From: UBA11164 sp034376725
Lineage (GTDB): Bacteria > Pseudomonadota > Gammaproteobacteria > Xanthomonadales > Xanthomonadaceae
Assembly: GCA_034376725.1 (NCBI GenBank)
Contig: JAXMJH010000140.1
Coordinates: 18,945 to 82,944 of the forward strand
Direction of reading: 5' to 3'
Length of the DNA: 64,000 nt
Shown: positions 50,314-59,234 of the stretch, piece after piece
Numbering within the stretch: position 1 is the stretch's first letter
Layout of the letters: every line of letters begins with the position of its first letter
The notes under the pieces: model-generated
The model's database searches: none
Told to the model about the DNA's origin: nothing
Seen by the model: only the letters and a program-made list of their open reading frames with translations
Program-made: the position numbers and the translations under genes

Positions 50314-50444
50314 CGTCTGACGCACACTGCGCCCGCTTGCCCGAGACCAGGATTCCAGATGGCGACTCACTGGGATAGTCTACGCCTACCCGGCGACTGT
50401 GCCAGAATCCCGGATGACTCGAAAGCCCGTTTTCCCAGGAGCCG

Positions 50445-51035
50445 ATGATGACTGCACTCATAATTTTGCTGGTGATCGCAATTGCCCTGGCGGCTTGGGC
50501 GGTTGGCATCTACAACGGCCTGGTGACCGCTCGCAACGCCTTCAAGAACGCGTTCGCCCAGATCGACGTCCAGCTCACCCGCCGTCACGACCTGATTCCG
50601 AATCTGGTCGAAGTGGCCAAGGGCTACATGGCCCACGAGCGCGAAACGCTGGAAGCGGTCATCGCGGCGCGCAGCGGCGCGGTGTCGGCACAGAAATCGG
50701 CCGCCGCCAATCCTGGCGACCCCAATGCGATTGCGCAGTTGGGCGGTGCAGAGAACATGCTCACCCAAACGCTGGGTCGGCTGTTCGCGCTGTCCGAGGC
50801 CTATCCGGACCTGAAGGCCAATCAGACCATGATGCAGTTGTCCGAGGAGCTGACCTCGACCGAAAACAAGGTCGCCTTCGCACGTCAGGCGTTCAACGAT
50901 TCGGTGATGGCCTACAACAACCGGCGCGAAGTGTTTCCTTCCAACATCGTTGCCGGGATGTTCAATTTCAGCGCTGCGGCGCTGCTGGAAATCGAATCGC
51001 CCGACATGCGTCAGGCGCCCAAGGTCCAGTTTTGA
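50445..51035 (+). CDS. LemA family membrane protein
   Basis: LemA family protein of 196 residues with one N-terminal transmembrane helix (ALIILLVIAIALAAWAVGIY) and a long helical cytoplasmic or periplasmic domain. The signatures are YNGLVTARNAFKNAFAQIDV, RRHDLIPNLVEVAKGYMAHE and VAFARQAFNDSVMAYNNRRE followed by FPSNIVAGMFNF. AGGAG is directly upstream of the ATG. LemA proteins are frequently encoded next to M48 proteases or TPM-domain proteins; here the M48 gene is 35 kb away at 13115. No biochemical function is firmly established for the family. Confidence 0.95.
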   Translation: MMTALIILLVIAIALAAWAVGIYNGLVTARNAFKNAFAQIDVQLTRRHDLIPNLVEVAKGYMAHERETLEAVIAARSGAVSAQKSAAANPGDPNAIAQLGGAENMLTQTLGRLFALSEAYPDLKANQTMMQLSEELTSTENKVAFARQAFNDSVMAYNNRREVFPSNIVAGMFNFSAAALLEIESPDMRQAPKVQF

Positions 51036-51086
51036 GGATTGCCCCGCAGTCGTGGCGCGTAAGCCGGAACGGTTCCAGGAACTGAC

Positions 51087-51760
51087 ATGAGCGCTGTTCA
51101 TATCCAGCCGGTGTTTTCGGTGCCGATGGGCTTCGCCCGGTTCGAGCACCCGGATTTGCTGAATCCTCATCTCAAGAGTCTGTTTCTGCGTCGCGAAGCC
51201 GAAGGTCGCCGCAATGTCGAGCCCTCGATGCGGGTGACGCACGCCTTGTTCGAGAGTCGCTTCGATCTGTTCGCCTGGCCCGATCGCGAGATTCTCACCC
51301 TGCGCGACTTCTGCTTCACCGCGCTGTATCAGTTGATTGCCCAGCTCAACCGATACACCCAGGAAGAAATCGACAAGATCAAGATTGCCTCCGACAGCTG
51401 GTTTCACATTACCCGCAAGGGCGGTTATTTCGGGTTTCACAACCACCCGATGGCGTCGTGGTCAGGGGTGTACTGCGTCGACTCAGGTGGCATCGACCCG
51501 GCATCGACCCGGCATCGACCGACGATAATGGTGCGCTCCAGTTCATCAACCCGAACCAGTTGGCGGGGATATTTCTCGATGCCGGCAACCGACGAATCGC
51601 CAATCCTTACGACATGGGCAATCAGGCCTTCAAGCTGGAGGCCGGGCAGTTGGTACTGTTCCCGTCCTGGCTGAATCACCAGGTGCTGCCTCACCAAGGC
51701 GACGGCGAGCGTATTGCCGTGGCGTTCAACACCTGGTTTGCCGGGCTGGACCGCTGGTGA
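51087..51760 (+). pseudogene. 2OG-Fe(II) oxygenase family protein, frameshifted by an 11-bp duplication
   Basis: The 5' part (51087 to about 51512) encodes MSAVHIQPVFSVPMGFARFE and the iron motif region GGYFGFHNHPMASWSGVYCV. The 3' part, in another frame up to 51760, encodes FINPNQLAGIFLDAGNRRIA and NHQVLPHQGDGERIAVAFNT, ending FAGLDRW. Together they match a putative 2OG-Fe(II) oxygenase (TIGR02466-like) with HxH and distal His ligands. The frame changes exactly at a tandem duplication of CATCGACCCGG; removing one 11-bp copy restores a single 220-residue frame through GGIDPASTDDNGALQF. The gene is thus a recent pseudogene or a slippage-switched gene. As read, translation would give a truncated product with an unrelated tail ending at 51674. 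Confidence 0.85.
51491..51521. repeat. 11-bp tandem repeat causing the oxygenase frameshift
   Basis: CATCGACCCGG at 51491-51501 and 51502-51512, followed by a partial copy CATCGACCG at 51513-51521. The unit length is not a multiple of three, so each copy gained or lost shifts the frame. Confidence 0.95.
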
Positions 51761-51818
51761 TTGCGGCGGGATCGTCCACACAGCAAGGCGATCAAAAGCG
51801 TGCGTTGTCGTTTCGGCG

Positions 51819-52916
51819 TTACAGGTCCTGGCGGTAGCGAACGTAAGGGATGGTCGCTTCGTTGCTTTCCCCGCGCACATCAAGCTCAGGCGAGCCGAAG
51901 GCGTTGGTCGACGCCGCGTCGCCGCTGATGTTGCGGGCACCGATGCTCAGTTGGCCCGACCACGGCGTGCGCCAGGTAAAGCCGATATCCAGGTCGCTGA
52001 CCTGTCCGCCCTGTCCGGGAATTTCGATTACCCGGTTGGTGATCGCGCCGCTGAACGCGCCATAGCCGCCGCCGAGGCTCAATTCGCTGATGTTCCAGCT
52101 CAGCGGACCGGGCAGCACGGCTGCGGTGGGGATGATCTGGGCGCGGGCCAAGGTGCCGCCCAGGCTGACCCAGCCGTTGCTGCCGAGGTGCATGACGCCG
52201 GTCAAGCCAAGGCGCTGGAAGTCGGTGCGCGCATCACGCGCGCCTGGGCCCAGAAACAGCGCCTCGGACGCAAGCAAGCCGCTCAGGCCCATCGAATCCC
52301 GACTGAACACCTGGCCGGCGAAATAGTTCGGCAGGCCGAAGTCGAGATGGCCATCGGCATTGGGGAACAACCGGGCGCCGGCGAGGCTGAGGTCGATCGA
52401 GCCGATTCCGCCCGACAGGCTGATTCGTCCGGCGACCGACGCGCCGCGATTTTGAGCCAGCAGAGGATCGCTCTCGGTATCCAGGCGAGCAAGCAGGCAG
52501 TGCTGGGCCAGCGAACCCAAGGTTGGCAGCACAGCGACGTTGTCGCACAGCAACGCCATGCTGCTTTGCGACTCCAGCGACAGCGAACTGGACAGCTGCA
52601 TGCCACGACGCAACGGCCGACCCCAGCTGATCAGCGGCGCATTGGCGGTCACGCCGCGATCATGCAGGCCGAGCACTCGGTCGACTGGAGACCCGGATCC
52701 AACCGGTGCGGGGGATTCGAGCAGAAGCATGTGCTCGACGCGCCCGCTGCGCGGATCGACCACCGGCAGCAATGCCGTTTCGAAACCCGACTCTGCGGCC
52801 TGGGCCTCAGCGGGCACCGGCGAAGGCAATGCCTGGGCTACTGCCAGGCACGGCAGAATAAGCGTCGCTAACGCGAACGCTTTGATACGCCGAAGCTGGA
52901 GGATGCGGGGGGTCAT
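51819..52916 (-). CDS. Predicted outer membrane beta-barrel protein of unknown function
   Basis: A 365-residue protein with a signal peptide (RIKAFALATLILPCLAVAQA). The rest is rich in Gly, Ser and alternating hydrophobic residues, for example LISWGRPLRRGMQLSSSLSL, GGIGSIDLSLAGARLFPNAD, LDIGFTWRTPWSGQLSIGAR. These suggest antiparallel outer membrane strands, with the last segment IPYVRYRQDL resembling a barrel-terminal strand although it does not end in Phe. The first third (LPVVDPRSGRVEHMLLLESP) looks like a separate soluble part. No family is recognised. ATG at 52949 is another possible start. It is convergent with the oxygenase gene and transcribed towards it. Confidence 0.75.
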   Translation of the reverse strand: MTPRILQLRRIKAFALATLILPCLAVAQALPSPVPAEAQAAESGFETALLPVVDPRSGRVEHMLLLESPAPVGSGSPVDRVLGLHDRGVTANAPLISWGRPLRRGMQLSSSLSLESQSSMALLCDNVAVLPTLGSLAQHCLLARLDTESDPLLAQNRGASVAGRISLSGGIGSIDLSLAGARLFPNADGHLDFGLPNYFAGQVFSRDSMGLSGLLASEALFLGPGARDARTDFQRLGLTGVMHLGSNGWVSLGGTLARAQIIPTAAVLPGPLSWNISELSLGGGYGAFSGAITNRVIEIPGQGGQVSDLDIGFTWRTPWSGQLSIGARNISGDAASTNAFGSPELDVRGESNEATIPYVRYRQDL

Positions 52917-53050
52917 CGCAAGCTCGTTGAGACAGTTCTTCCAGGGCATCTGCCCACGGTCGATATTATGACTTTTCGGCGCTTTTAACAATGCCGGGCT
53001 GCGCCGGCCTGCGTCCGCTGGACAGCGCTGTGCAGCCTTTTGTCGGTTGG

Positions 53051-53974
53051 TCACTGGAGACCCGCCGAAGATGCGCCGGCGGTGCTGCTGAACAAGGCCT
53101 CGATGTCGATCCGGTCGAAGCAGTACACCTGATGGCAGAACTCGCAGGTGATCCGCGCCTGGCCGCCATCGACGATTGCGGCCAGCGCTTCTTCATGGCC
53201 CAGTTGGGTCAGCACGGCGGCAACCCGGTGGCGGCTGCACGAGCAGGCGAAGGTCAGCGACCGTTGGCCGAGGACGCGCACGCCGTCTTCGTGGTAGAGC
53301 CGATGCAGCAGCGCACCGTCCTGCGCATTCAGCAGGTCTTCGCTGGTCACCGTGTCGAACAGCAGGCTGGCGCGGTTCCAGCCGTCCGGGTCGCTTTTGG
53401 AGCCTGGCAATTGCTGGATCATCAGGCCCACGGATTGCCGGCTGTCGGCGGCCAGCGCGATCCGGGTCGGCAGTTGTTCGGATTGGTCGAAATAGCCTTC
53501 GAAAGCCTCGGCAAGCGTCTCCGCATCCAGACCGACCAGACCTTGATAGCGGGTCGGCTCATGGCCGCCGGGCGGTGTCGATTCGATGGTGATGGCCAGC
53601 AACGCAGTGCTCCCCAGGTCGCGCGGGCCGATGTTCGGCGGCAGCGGCTCGTCGAACCGGGCGATGGCTCGAAGCTGTCCCCCGCCGGTACATTCGGAAA
53701 ACAGCATCCGGATCGGGCCGTCGCCGCGAAGCTGAACACTGAGCATTCCGTCGATCTTGGTGTGGCCTGTGAACAGGGCGGTAGCCGCGCAGACTTGTCC
53801 GAGCATCTCGGCGATCGCGTTTGGATAGTTGCCGTTGCTGCGAATGGTCTGCCAGGTGTTGCCCAGCCGGACGATGACGCCGCGCACGCCGGAATGGTCC
53901 AGCACGAACCGGGTCAGGCTGTCGGCCGGCGCGATGTCCGCGCCGGTGGTGGTCAGGGAGGGCGAGATTTTCAT
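53051..53974 (-). CDS. hslO: Redox-regulated chaperone Hsp33
   Basis: Cytoplasmic holdase chaperone activated by oxidation of its zinc site. In 307 residues the N-terminal Hsp33 domain is recognisable from RFVLDHSGVRGVIVRLGNTW, FTGHTKIDGMLSVQLRGDGP and CTGGGQLRAIARF. The C-terminal zinc switch is CSC (FACSCSRHRVAAVL) plus CEFC (ITCEFCHQVYCFD). The usual CxC and CxxC pattern is intact, so redox switching is expected. The ATG at 53974 matches the family N-terminus. It is divergent from mtgA across a very short gap. Confidence 0.95.
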   Translation of the reverse strand: MKISPSLTTTGADIAPADSLTRFVLDHSGVRGVIVRLGNTWQTIRSNGNYPNAIAEMLGQVCAATALFTGHTKIDGMLSVQLRGDGPIRMLFSECTGGGQLRAIARFDEPLPPNIGPRDLGSTALLAITIESTPPGGHEPTRYQGLVGLDAETLAEAFEGYFDQSEQLPTRIALAADSRQSVGLMIQQLPGSKSDPDGWNRASLLFDTVTSEDLLNAQDGALLHRLYHEDGVRVLGQRSLTFACSCSRHRVAAVLTQLGHEEALAAIVDGGQARITCEFCHQVYCFDRIDIEALFSSTAGASSAGLQ

Positions 53975-54039
53975 TGCACTGTGGGAAGATCGGACGATGT
54001 CTGTCGATATGGGACCGTTCCGCCCAGCTTGCAAGCGTC

Positions 54040-54849
54040 GTGCCGGCGATCCGCAGCATCGAGGCCCTGCGCGTGGCCCGACGTACTGACGCCCGACGTC
54101 GGCGCCCAGCCAGGCGACTCTGGCGGCTGCTGCGCTGGGCGTTGCTGCTGGTGGCGCTGGTGCCGGTTTTGCAGGTGCTCGGCTTGCGCTGGCTGAACCC
54201 ACCCACCAGCGCCTTCATGATGGCGCGCCAGATCGATGCCTGGCAGGCCGGCGAGGAGGATTTTCGGATGCGCTATCGGTGGGCCGATCTGGAGGCGATT
54301 TCCCCGCATCTGGCGATCGCCTTCGTGGCCGCCGAGGACCAGCGCTTTCCGGTGCATCGCGGGTTCGATTTCGAGGCCATCGACGCGGCCCTGACCGGCA
54401 ACCGCGCTGGAGCGCGGGTCCGCGGCGCCAGCACGATCAGCCAGCAGGTCGCCAAGAATCTGTTTCTGTGGTCGGGCCGCAGCTGGTTTCGCAAGGGCCT
54501 GGAGGTGGGCTACACCGTGCTGATTGAGGCGCTGTGGCCGAAGCGGCGGATCATTGAGGTCTACGCCAACATCGTCGAGCTGGGCGACGGCATCTATGGC
54601 GCCGAGGCCGCCGCCAGCGCGTTCTTCTCGAAGTCCGCGGGCCAACTCAGTGCCGCCGAAAGCGCACGCCTGGCCGCCGTGCTGCCCAACCCGAAACGCT
54701 ACTCGGCGGCGGCGCCGGGGCCTTACGTCGCACAGCGCCAGCGCTGGATCGAACGGCAGATGCGCCAGTTGGGCGGGCCGGGCTATCTCGAAGCCTGCTG
54801 CGGCCCGTTCGCCCGGTCCGACTCGCCGGATATGTCGGCCGATCGCTGA
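54040..54849 (+). CDS. mtgA: Monofunctional biosynthetic peptidoglycan transglycosylase
   Basis: GT51 family glycosyltransferase polymerising lipid II into glycan strands. The 269-residue product has one N-terminal transmembrane helix (about residues 30-50, LRWALLLVALVPVLQVLGLR). The GT51 motifs are FVAAEDQRFPVHRGFDFEAI with catalytic Glu, RGASTISQQVAKNLFLW, IIEVYANIVELGDGIYGAEA and AARLAAVLPNPKRYS-like sequence (SARLAAVLPNPKRYS). The start is uncertain: GTG at 54040 or 54073 are the plausible codons, as no ATG precedes the membrane helix. It is divergent from hslO. Confidence 0.92.
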   Translation: MPAIRSIEALRVARRTDARRRRPARRLWRLLRWALLLVALVPVLQVLGLRWLNPPTSAFMMARQIDAWQAGEEDFRMRYRWADLEAISPHLAIAFVAAEDQRFPVHRGFDFEAIDAALTGNRAGARVRGASTISQQVAKNLFLWSGRSWFRKGLEVGYTVLIEALWPKRRIIEVYANIVELGDGIYGAEAAASAFFSKSAGQLSAAESARLAAVLPNPKRYSAAAPGPYVAQRQRWIERQMRQLGGPGYLEACCGPFARSDSPDMSADR

Positions 54850-55076
54850 CGCCGGCACTGGCGTCGGCGCCGTGGGTCAGGCGGTGGCGAGCAATACCGG
54901 CCACGCGTCGAGCCGTTGGCGCGACGCGTGGTCGGTACGCAGATGATCGGTGGACACGCGAGTCCAGGTGCGGCGTTCGATCCGAGAATTCCGGTATGGT
55001 GGAGGCCGTTCATTTTGCCGCAGCCGGCCGCTACCATCCGAGGCTGCGACACTCCGCCCACTGACGATGGCCGACG

Positions 55077-56027
55077 ATGGCAAGGCAAAAAATCTCCCTG
55101 GTGGTGCCTGCCTTCAACGAGGCGCACGCATTGCCGGTGCTGCATACGCGAATCGTGGCGGTCCTCGATGGTCTGGCCATGGATGCCGAGGTGCTGTACG
55201 TCGATGACGGCAGCCGGGACGACACCTGGGCGGTGATTGCCGGGCTTGGCGAGCGGGACGCGCGAGTGCGCGGTATCCGCCTGAGCCGGAATTTCGGCAA
55301 AGAGCTGGCGCTGACCGCCGGTCTGGATGCCGTCCGGGGCGATGCGGCGATCGTGCTCGATGCCGATGGCCAGGATCCGCCCGAGCTGATCCCGGCATTC
55401 GTGGAGAAGTGGCGCGAGGGCTACGACATGGTTTTCGGCACCCGGACCCGGCGCGAGGGCGAGAGCTGGCTGAAGCGATTCACCGCCGCCGCCTTCTACC
55501 GGGTGATGGAGCGCCTTTCGCACACCCCGGTGCCGCGCGACACCGGCGATTTTCGCCTTCTGTCCCGCCGGGCCCTGGATGCCTTGGCCGGGCTGCGCGA
55601 GCGGCGACGGTTCATGAAGGGCCTGTTTGCCTGGGTCGGCTACCGGCAGTGCGCCATCCCCTACCAGCGGGAGCCGCGCCTGGCCGGCGCCAGCAAGTTC
55701 AGCTACTGGCGGCTGTGGAATTTCGCCCTGGAGGGCATCACCAGCTTCTCCACCGCGCCGCTCAGAATCGCGACCTACCTGGGCGTGTTGGCGGCCATGG
55801 CGGCTTTTGTGTTTGGTGCCGTGATCATCGGCAAGACCCTGATGTACGGCGACCCGGTGCCGGGTTATCCGTCGCTGATGACCGTGGTGCTGTTTCTTGG
55901 CGGGGTGCAGCTGATGGCGTTGGGCATGATCGGCGAATACCTCGGCCGGCTGTTCGATGAAGCCAAGCAGCGCCCGCTGTATCTGGTTCAGGAGCGAATT
56001 GACCCGCCGGAGTCGCCGAACGCCTGA
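55077..56027 (+). CDS. Family 2 glycosyltransferase with C-terminal membrane helices (GtrB/DPM1-like)
   Basis: Polyprenyl-phosphate glycosyltransferase type enzyme of 316 residues. The GT-A domain (about residues 5-230) has SLVVPAFNEAHALPVLHTRI, the metal-binding motif VLYVDDGSRDDT, AIVLDADGQDPPELIPAFVE and the acceptor motif RDTGDFRLLSRRALDAL. Two C-terminal transmembrane helices (about 235-260 and 275-297) are followed by MALGMIGEYLGRLFDEAKQR and PLYLVQER. This layout matches GtrB/YfdH/ArnC proteins, which transfer sugars to undecaprenyl phosphate for surface glycan modification. No flippase (GtrA) or acceptor-modifying gene is adjacent. The substrate is unknown. Confidence 0.93.
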   Translation: MARQKISLVVPAFNEAHALPVLHTRIVAVLDGLAMDAEVLYVDDGSRDDTWAVIAGLGERDARVRGIRLSRNFGKELALTAGLDAVRGDAAIVLDADGQDPPELIPAFVEKWREGYDMVFGTRTRREGESWLKRFTAAAFYRVMERLSHTPVPRDTGDFRLLSRRALDALAGLRERRRFMKGLFAWVGYRQCAIPYQREPRLAGASKFSYWRLWNFALEGITSFSTAPLRIATYLGVLAAMAAFVFGAVIIGKTLMYGDPVPGYPSLMTVVLFLGGVQLMALGMIGEYLGRLFDEAKQRPLYLVQERIDPPESPNA

Positions 56028-56073
56028 AACCGGTCTACACTCGGCTCGACCCCCCTGCAATGGAGTCGAGGCC

Positions 56074-56502
56074 ATGATCACAGCGCGTGCCCTGCTCGGC
56101 GAGAAACCGGCCAGAACCATTCACGTCGGGCCGGATGTTCCGGTCCTGGAAGCCATCCGGCTGATGGCGCTGGAGAGCGTCGGTGCCCTGTTGGTGATGG
56201 ACAAGGGCCGCCTGCTCGGGATCGTCTCCGAACGCGACTATGCCCGAAAGGTGATCCTGCACGGCAAGGCTTCGGCCAACACGCCGGTGCGCGAAATCAT
56301 GTCCAGTCCGGTGGTTACCGTCAGTCCGGATACTCGCATCGACGAGTGCATGCAGCTGATGACCGAGCGTCGGTTCAGGCATCTGCCGGTGGTCGACGGC
56401 GATGAAGTGCTTGGCGTCGTGTCGATCGGCGACCTGGTGCGCTCGGTGATCGAGGACCAGCGTCGGGAAATCGATCAGCTGCAGCGCTTCATCACCAGCT
56501 GA
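56074..56502 (+). CDS. CBS-pair domain protein
   Basis: Small regulatory protein of 142 residues made almost entirely of a pair of CBS domains. CBS1 (about residues 10-70) contains IRLMALESVGALLVMDKGRL and GIVSERDYARKVILHG; CBS2 (about 75-130) contains MLTERR-like MTERRFRHLPVVDGDEVLGV and VSIGDLVRSVIEDQ. Such stand-alone proteins bind adenine nucleotides and modulate partner enzymes; the partner is not known. The GT2 gene lies 46 bp upstream and prfC is convergent. Confidence 0.93.
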   Translation: MITARALLGEKPARTIHVGPDVPVLEAIRLMALESVGALLVMDKGRLLGIVSERDYARKVILHGKASANTPVREIMSSPVVTVSPDTRIDECMQLMTERRFRHLPVVDGDEVLGVVSIGDLVRSVIEDQRREIDQLQRFITS

Positions 56503-56520
56503 GCCGACCCGTCCGCGTGG

Positions 56521-58125
56521 TCAGTCGATGGCCAGCGTCTGGGCGTGCTCGCGGGTGGCGGCGAAGACGAGATCCGGCCAGCGCTCCTGGGTGAGCTGCA
56601 AATTGACTCGTGTGGGCGCCAGGTAGACCAGCTCGCCGGCACCATCGAGCGCCAGGTTGAAGCCGTTCTTGTCGCGAAATTCCTCCAGCTTGCGCGGATC
56701 GGTGCCGCGTACCCAGCGCGCGGTGGCCACGCCGACCGGCTCGAAGCTGGCCTCCACTCCGTATTCGTCCTTGAGCCGGTAGGCCACCACGTCGAACTGC
56801 AGCACGCCGACCGCGCCGAGAATCAGATCGTTGCTCATCATCGGCCGGAAGAACTGCGTGGCGCCCTCCTCGGAAAGCTGCGCCAGGCCTTTCTGCAACT
56901 GCTTGAGCTTGAGCGGATCGCGCAGCCGGGCCCGGCGAAACAGCTCGGGCGCGAAATTGGGGATGCCGGTGAAGCTGAGTTTCTCGCCCTCGGTAAAGCT
57001 GTCGCCGATCGAGATCGTGCCGTGGTTGTGGATGCCGATCACGTCGCCCGGCCAGGCCTCAACGGCGATCTCGCGGTCAGATGCCATGAAGGTGAGCGCG
57101 TTGGCCAGTTTCACCTCTTTTCCGGTGCGCACCTGGTAGGCCTTCATGCCCGCCGTGAAGTGACCCGAGCACACGCGCAGGAAGGCAACCCGGTCGCGGT
57201 GCTGCGGATCCATATTGGCCTGGATCTTGAACACGAAGCCCGACAGCGCCGCCTCGGTCGGCTGCACGGTGCGCGTGGTGGTCGCGCTGGGCTGGGGCGG
57301 GGGCGCGTGTTCGACGAAGAAGTCCAGCAGCGGCTGGACGCCGAAATTGTTGACCGCCGAGCCGAAAAATACCGGAGTCTGCCGGCCGGCCCGGTAGGCT
57401 TCGCGATCGAACGGATGCGAGGCACCCTGCACCAGCTCCAGTTCGTCGCGCAGTTCGGCCAGCAGGTTCGGGCCGATCCGGGCCTGAAACGCCGGGTCGT
57501 CGATCGATGGAAAGATGGTCGAATCCTGTCGGGTGAAGTTGCGCCCGGACTCGTACAGATGCACCTCGCCGCTGATCAGATGCACCACGCCCTTCAGCCG
57601 TAGGCCCATGCCGATCGGCCAGGTGACCGGCGCACACTGGATGCCGAGCACCGACTCAACTTCGTCCAGCAGTTCGATCGGCGCCTTGCCTTCGCGGTCG
57701 AGCTTGTTGATGAAGGTCATGATCGGCGTATCGCGCAGCCGGCACACTTCCATGAGCTTGATGGTGCGCTCTTCGACGCCCTTGGCCACGTCGATCACCA
57801 TCAGTGCCGAATCCACGGCGGTGAGTACGCGGTAGGTGTCTTCGGAAAAGTCGGCGTGGCCGGGCGTATCGAGCAGATTCACGATCTGCCCCGCGTAGGG
57901 AAACTGCATCACCGAGGAGGTGACCGAAATGCCGCGCTCCTTTTCCAGCGCCATCCAGTCCGATGTCGCGTGCCGGGCGGCCTTGCGGCTCTTTACCGAT
58001 CCAGCCATCTGGATCGCGCCGCCGAACAGCAGCAGCTTTTCAGTGAGCGTGGTCTTGCCCGCGTCGGGGTGCGAAATGATCGCAAAGGTGCGGCGGCGGG
58101 CGGTTTCGGTGATCTGGTTGGACAT
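56521..58125 (-). CDS. prfC: Peptide chain release factor 3
   Basis: Translational GTPase RF3 that recycles RF1/RF2 from the ribosome. In 534 residues it has the P-loop SHPDAGKTTLTEKLLLFGGA, switch I region MALEKERGISVTSSVMQFPY, DTPGHADFSEDTYRVLTAVD and NKLDREGKAPIELLDEVE. The C-terminal RF3 domains have NDLILGAVGVLQFDVVAYRL and WVRGTDPRKLEEF. The ATG at 58125 fits the family N-terminus (MSNQITETARRRTFAIISHP). The gene is convergent with the CBS gene and follows the M23 peptidase gene on the same strand with a 63-bp gap. Confidence 0.97.
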   Translation of the reverse strand: MSNQITETARRRTFAIISHPDAGKTTLTEKLLLFGGAIQMAGSVKSRKAARHATSDWMALEKERGISVTSSVMQFPYAGQIVNLLDTPGHADFSEDTYRVLTAVDSALMVIDVAKGVEERTIKLMEVCRLRDTPIMTFINKLDREGKAPIELLDEVESVLGIQCAPVTWPIGMGLRLKGVVHLISGEVHLYESGRNFTRQDSTIFPSIDDPAFQARIGPNLLAELRDELELVQGASHPFDREAYRAGRQTPVFFGSAVNNFGVQPLLDFFVEHAPPPQPSATTTRTVQPTEAALSGFVFKIQANMDPQHRDRVAFLRVCSGHFTAGMKAYQVRTGKEVKLANALTFMASDREIAVEAWPGDVIGIHNHGTISIGDSFTEGEKLSFTGIPNFAPELFRRARLRDPLKLKQLQKGLAQLSEEGATQFFRPMMSNDLILGAVGVLQFDVVAYRLKDEYGVEASFEPVGVATARWVRGTDPRKLEEFRDKNGFNLALDGAGELVYLAPTRVNLQLTQERWPDLVFAATREHAQTLAID

Positions 58126-58188
58126 GGCGTTGCAACGGCCGGGCAGGGCAAAGCCCACTATTGTACCGGCCTGGCCGGGCGGGCGCCG

Positions 58189-59091
58189 TCAGCGGCCATC
58201 CAGGCGCAATGGCCCGGATGGACCGGCCATCCGGAACGGAATCGACTCCAGGCGCATGCCGGCGTTGATCTGGATGGCGAAATGCAGGTGCGGGCCGGTG
58301 CTGAATCCGGTATTTCCCGAATAGCCGATGGTCTGCCGCGCGCGGACCTTCTGGCCCGGACGGACCAGAGTGCCGCCCGGCTGGAGGTGGGCGTACAGCG
58401 CCATGGTGCCGTCGGCGTGCTCGATGCGGATGTGGTTGGCCCGGTCGGCAAACTTTTCCCGATCCAGACCCGAGCGGTCGAAATCGGATTCGACCTGCAT
58501 CACCACCCCGTCGCGGACCGCCACGATCGGGGTGCCCTCGGCCAGGCCGATGTCCACGGCATACCGGCTCTGCGGGTCGTTGTGGCTGAAGCTGCCGCCA
58601 AAGCCTTGGCCCAGTTGCCAGGCTCCCGCGACCGGAAGCGGGTACTCGATGTCCTCCGGCGTGGCGTCGGGCCGTCCCGGTACGGCGTTCAGATTGAGCG
58701 TGAACTGACCCTGGCGCGTGCGGTCGGCCGGAAACAGTTCGGCAATCACGGTCTCGTTCATCGAAGTCAGCACATGACGGGTCGGCAGCCGCGGTCGACT
58801 GTCGATGTTGTCGTTGCGCTGGTAGCTCAGCTCGACTTCCAGACTGCCGTGGATCAGGCTGCGCGCCCGGGCCCGATAGCTGCCATCGGCGCTTTCCAGA
58901 GCCAGACGGGCCAGCGGTTTTGGGTCGACCGCAAAGCGCAGCGTCTCGACCTCAGCCAAATCTTCCGGTGCCCGGTCGGTGTAGTGGACGATGCCGTTCT
59001 CATCCACCCATTTGTAGACGCTCGCCGCGCCGGCCGTGCCGCACAGCACGCAGGCAAGAATGAAGATTACGGTCAGTACCGGGGGCGCCAT
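58189..59091 (-). CDS. M23 (LytM-type) peptidase with N-terminal DUF4124 domain
   Basis: Secreted zinc metallopeptidase or LytM-like factor of 300 residues. A signal peptide (VLTVIFILACVLCGTAGAAS) precedes a DUF4124 motif (VYKWVDENGIVHYTDRAPED, about residues 25-45). A middle domain leads to the M23 domain (about 175-285), with HNDPQSRYAVDIGLAEGTPI (His and Asp ligands), HIRIEHADGTMALYAHLQPG and the distal motif STGPHLHFAIQINAG. All zinc ligands are present, so it is probably an active peptidoglycan hydrolase. It is the third DUF4124 protein in the window and shows that domain linked to the cell wall. Confidence 0.92.
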   Translation of the reverse strand: MAPPVLTVIFILACVLCGTAGAASVYKWVDENGIVHYTDRAPEDLAEVETLRFAVDPKPLARLALESADGSYRARARSLIHGSLEVELSYQRNDNIDSRPRLPTRHVLTSMNETVIAELFPADRTRQGQFTLNLNAVPGRPDATPEDIEYPLPVAGAWQLGQGFGGSFSHNDPQSRYAVDIGLAEGTPIVAVRDGVVMQVESDFDRSGLDREKFADRANHIRIEHADGTMALYAHLQPGGTLVRPGQKVRARQTIGYSGNTGFSTGPHLHFAIQINAGMRLESIPFRMAGPSGPLRLDGR

Positions 59092-59234
59092 GAGCGGATC
59101 GTAACGGTTACCGGCAGGGGTGTCATCGGCCAGGACGGGCGGTCGGTCACGGAATATCGCAGCGATTCCTGAACGCCGATGGCGCGTCGTTTGTTTTGTA
59201 CACTGCCGATTCAGCCATCGGAGTTGCCCCTGCA

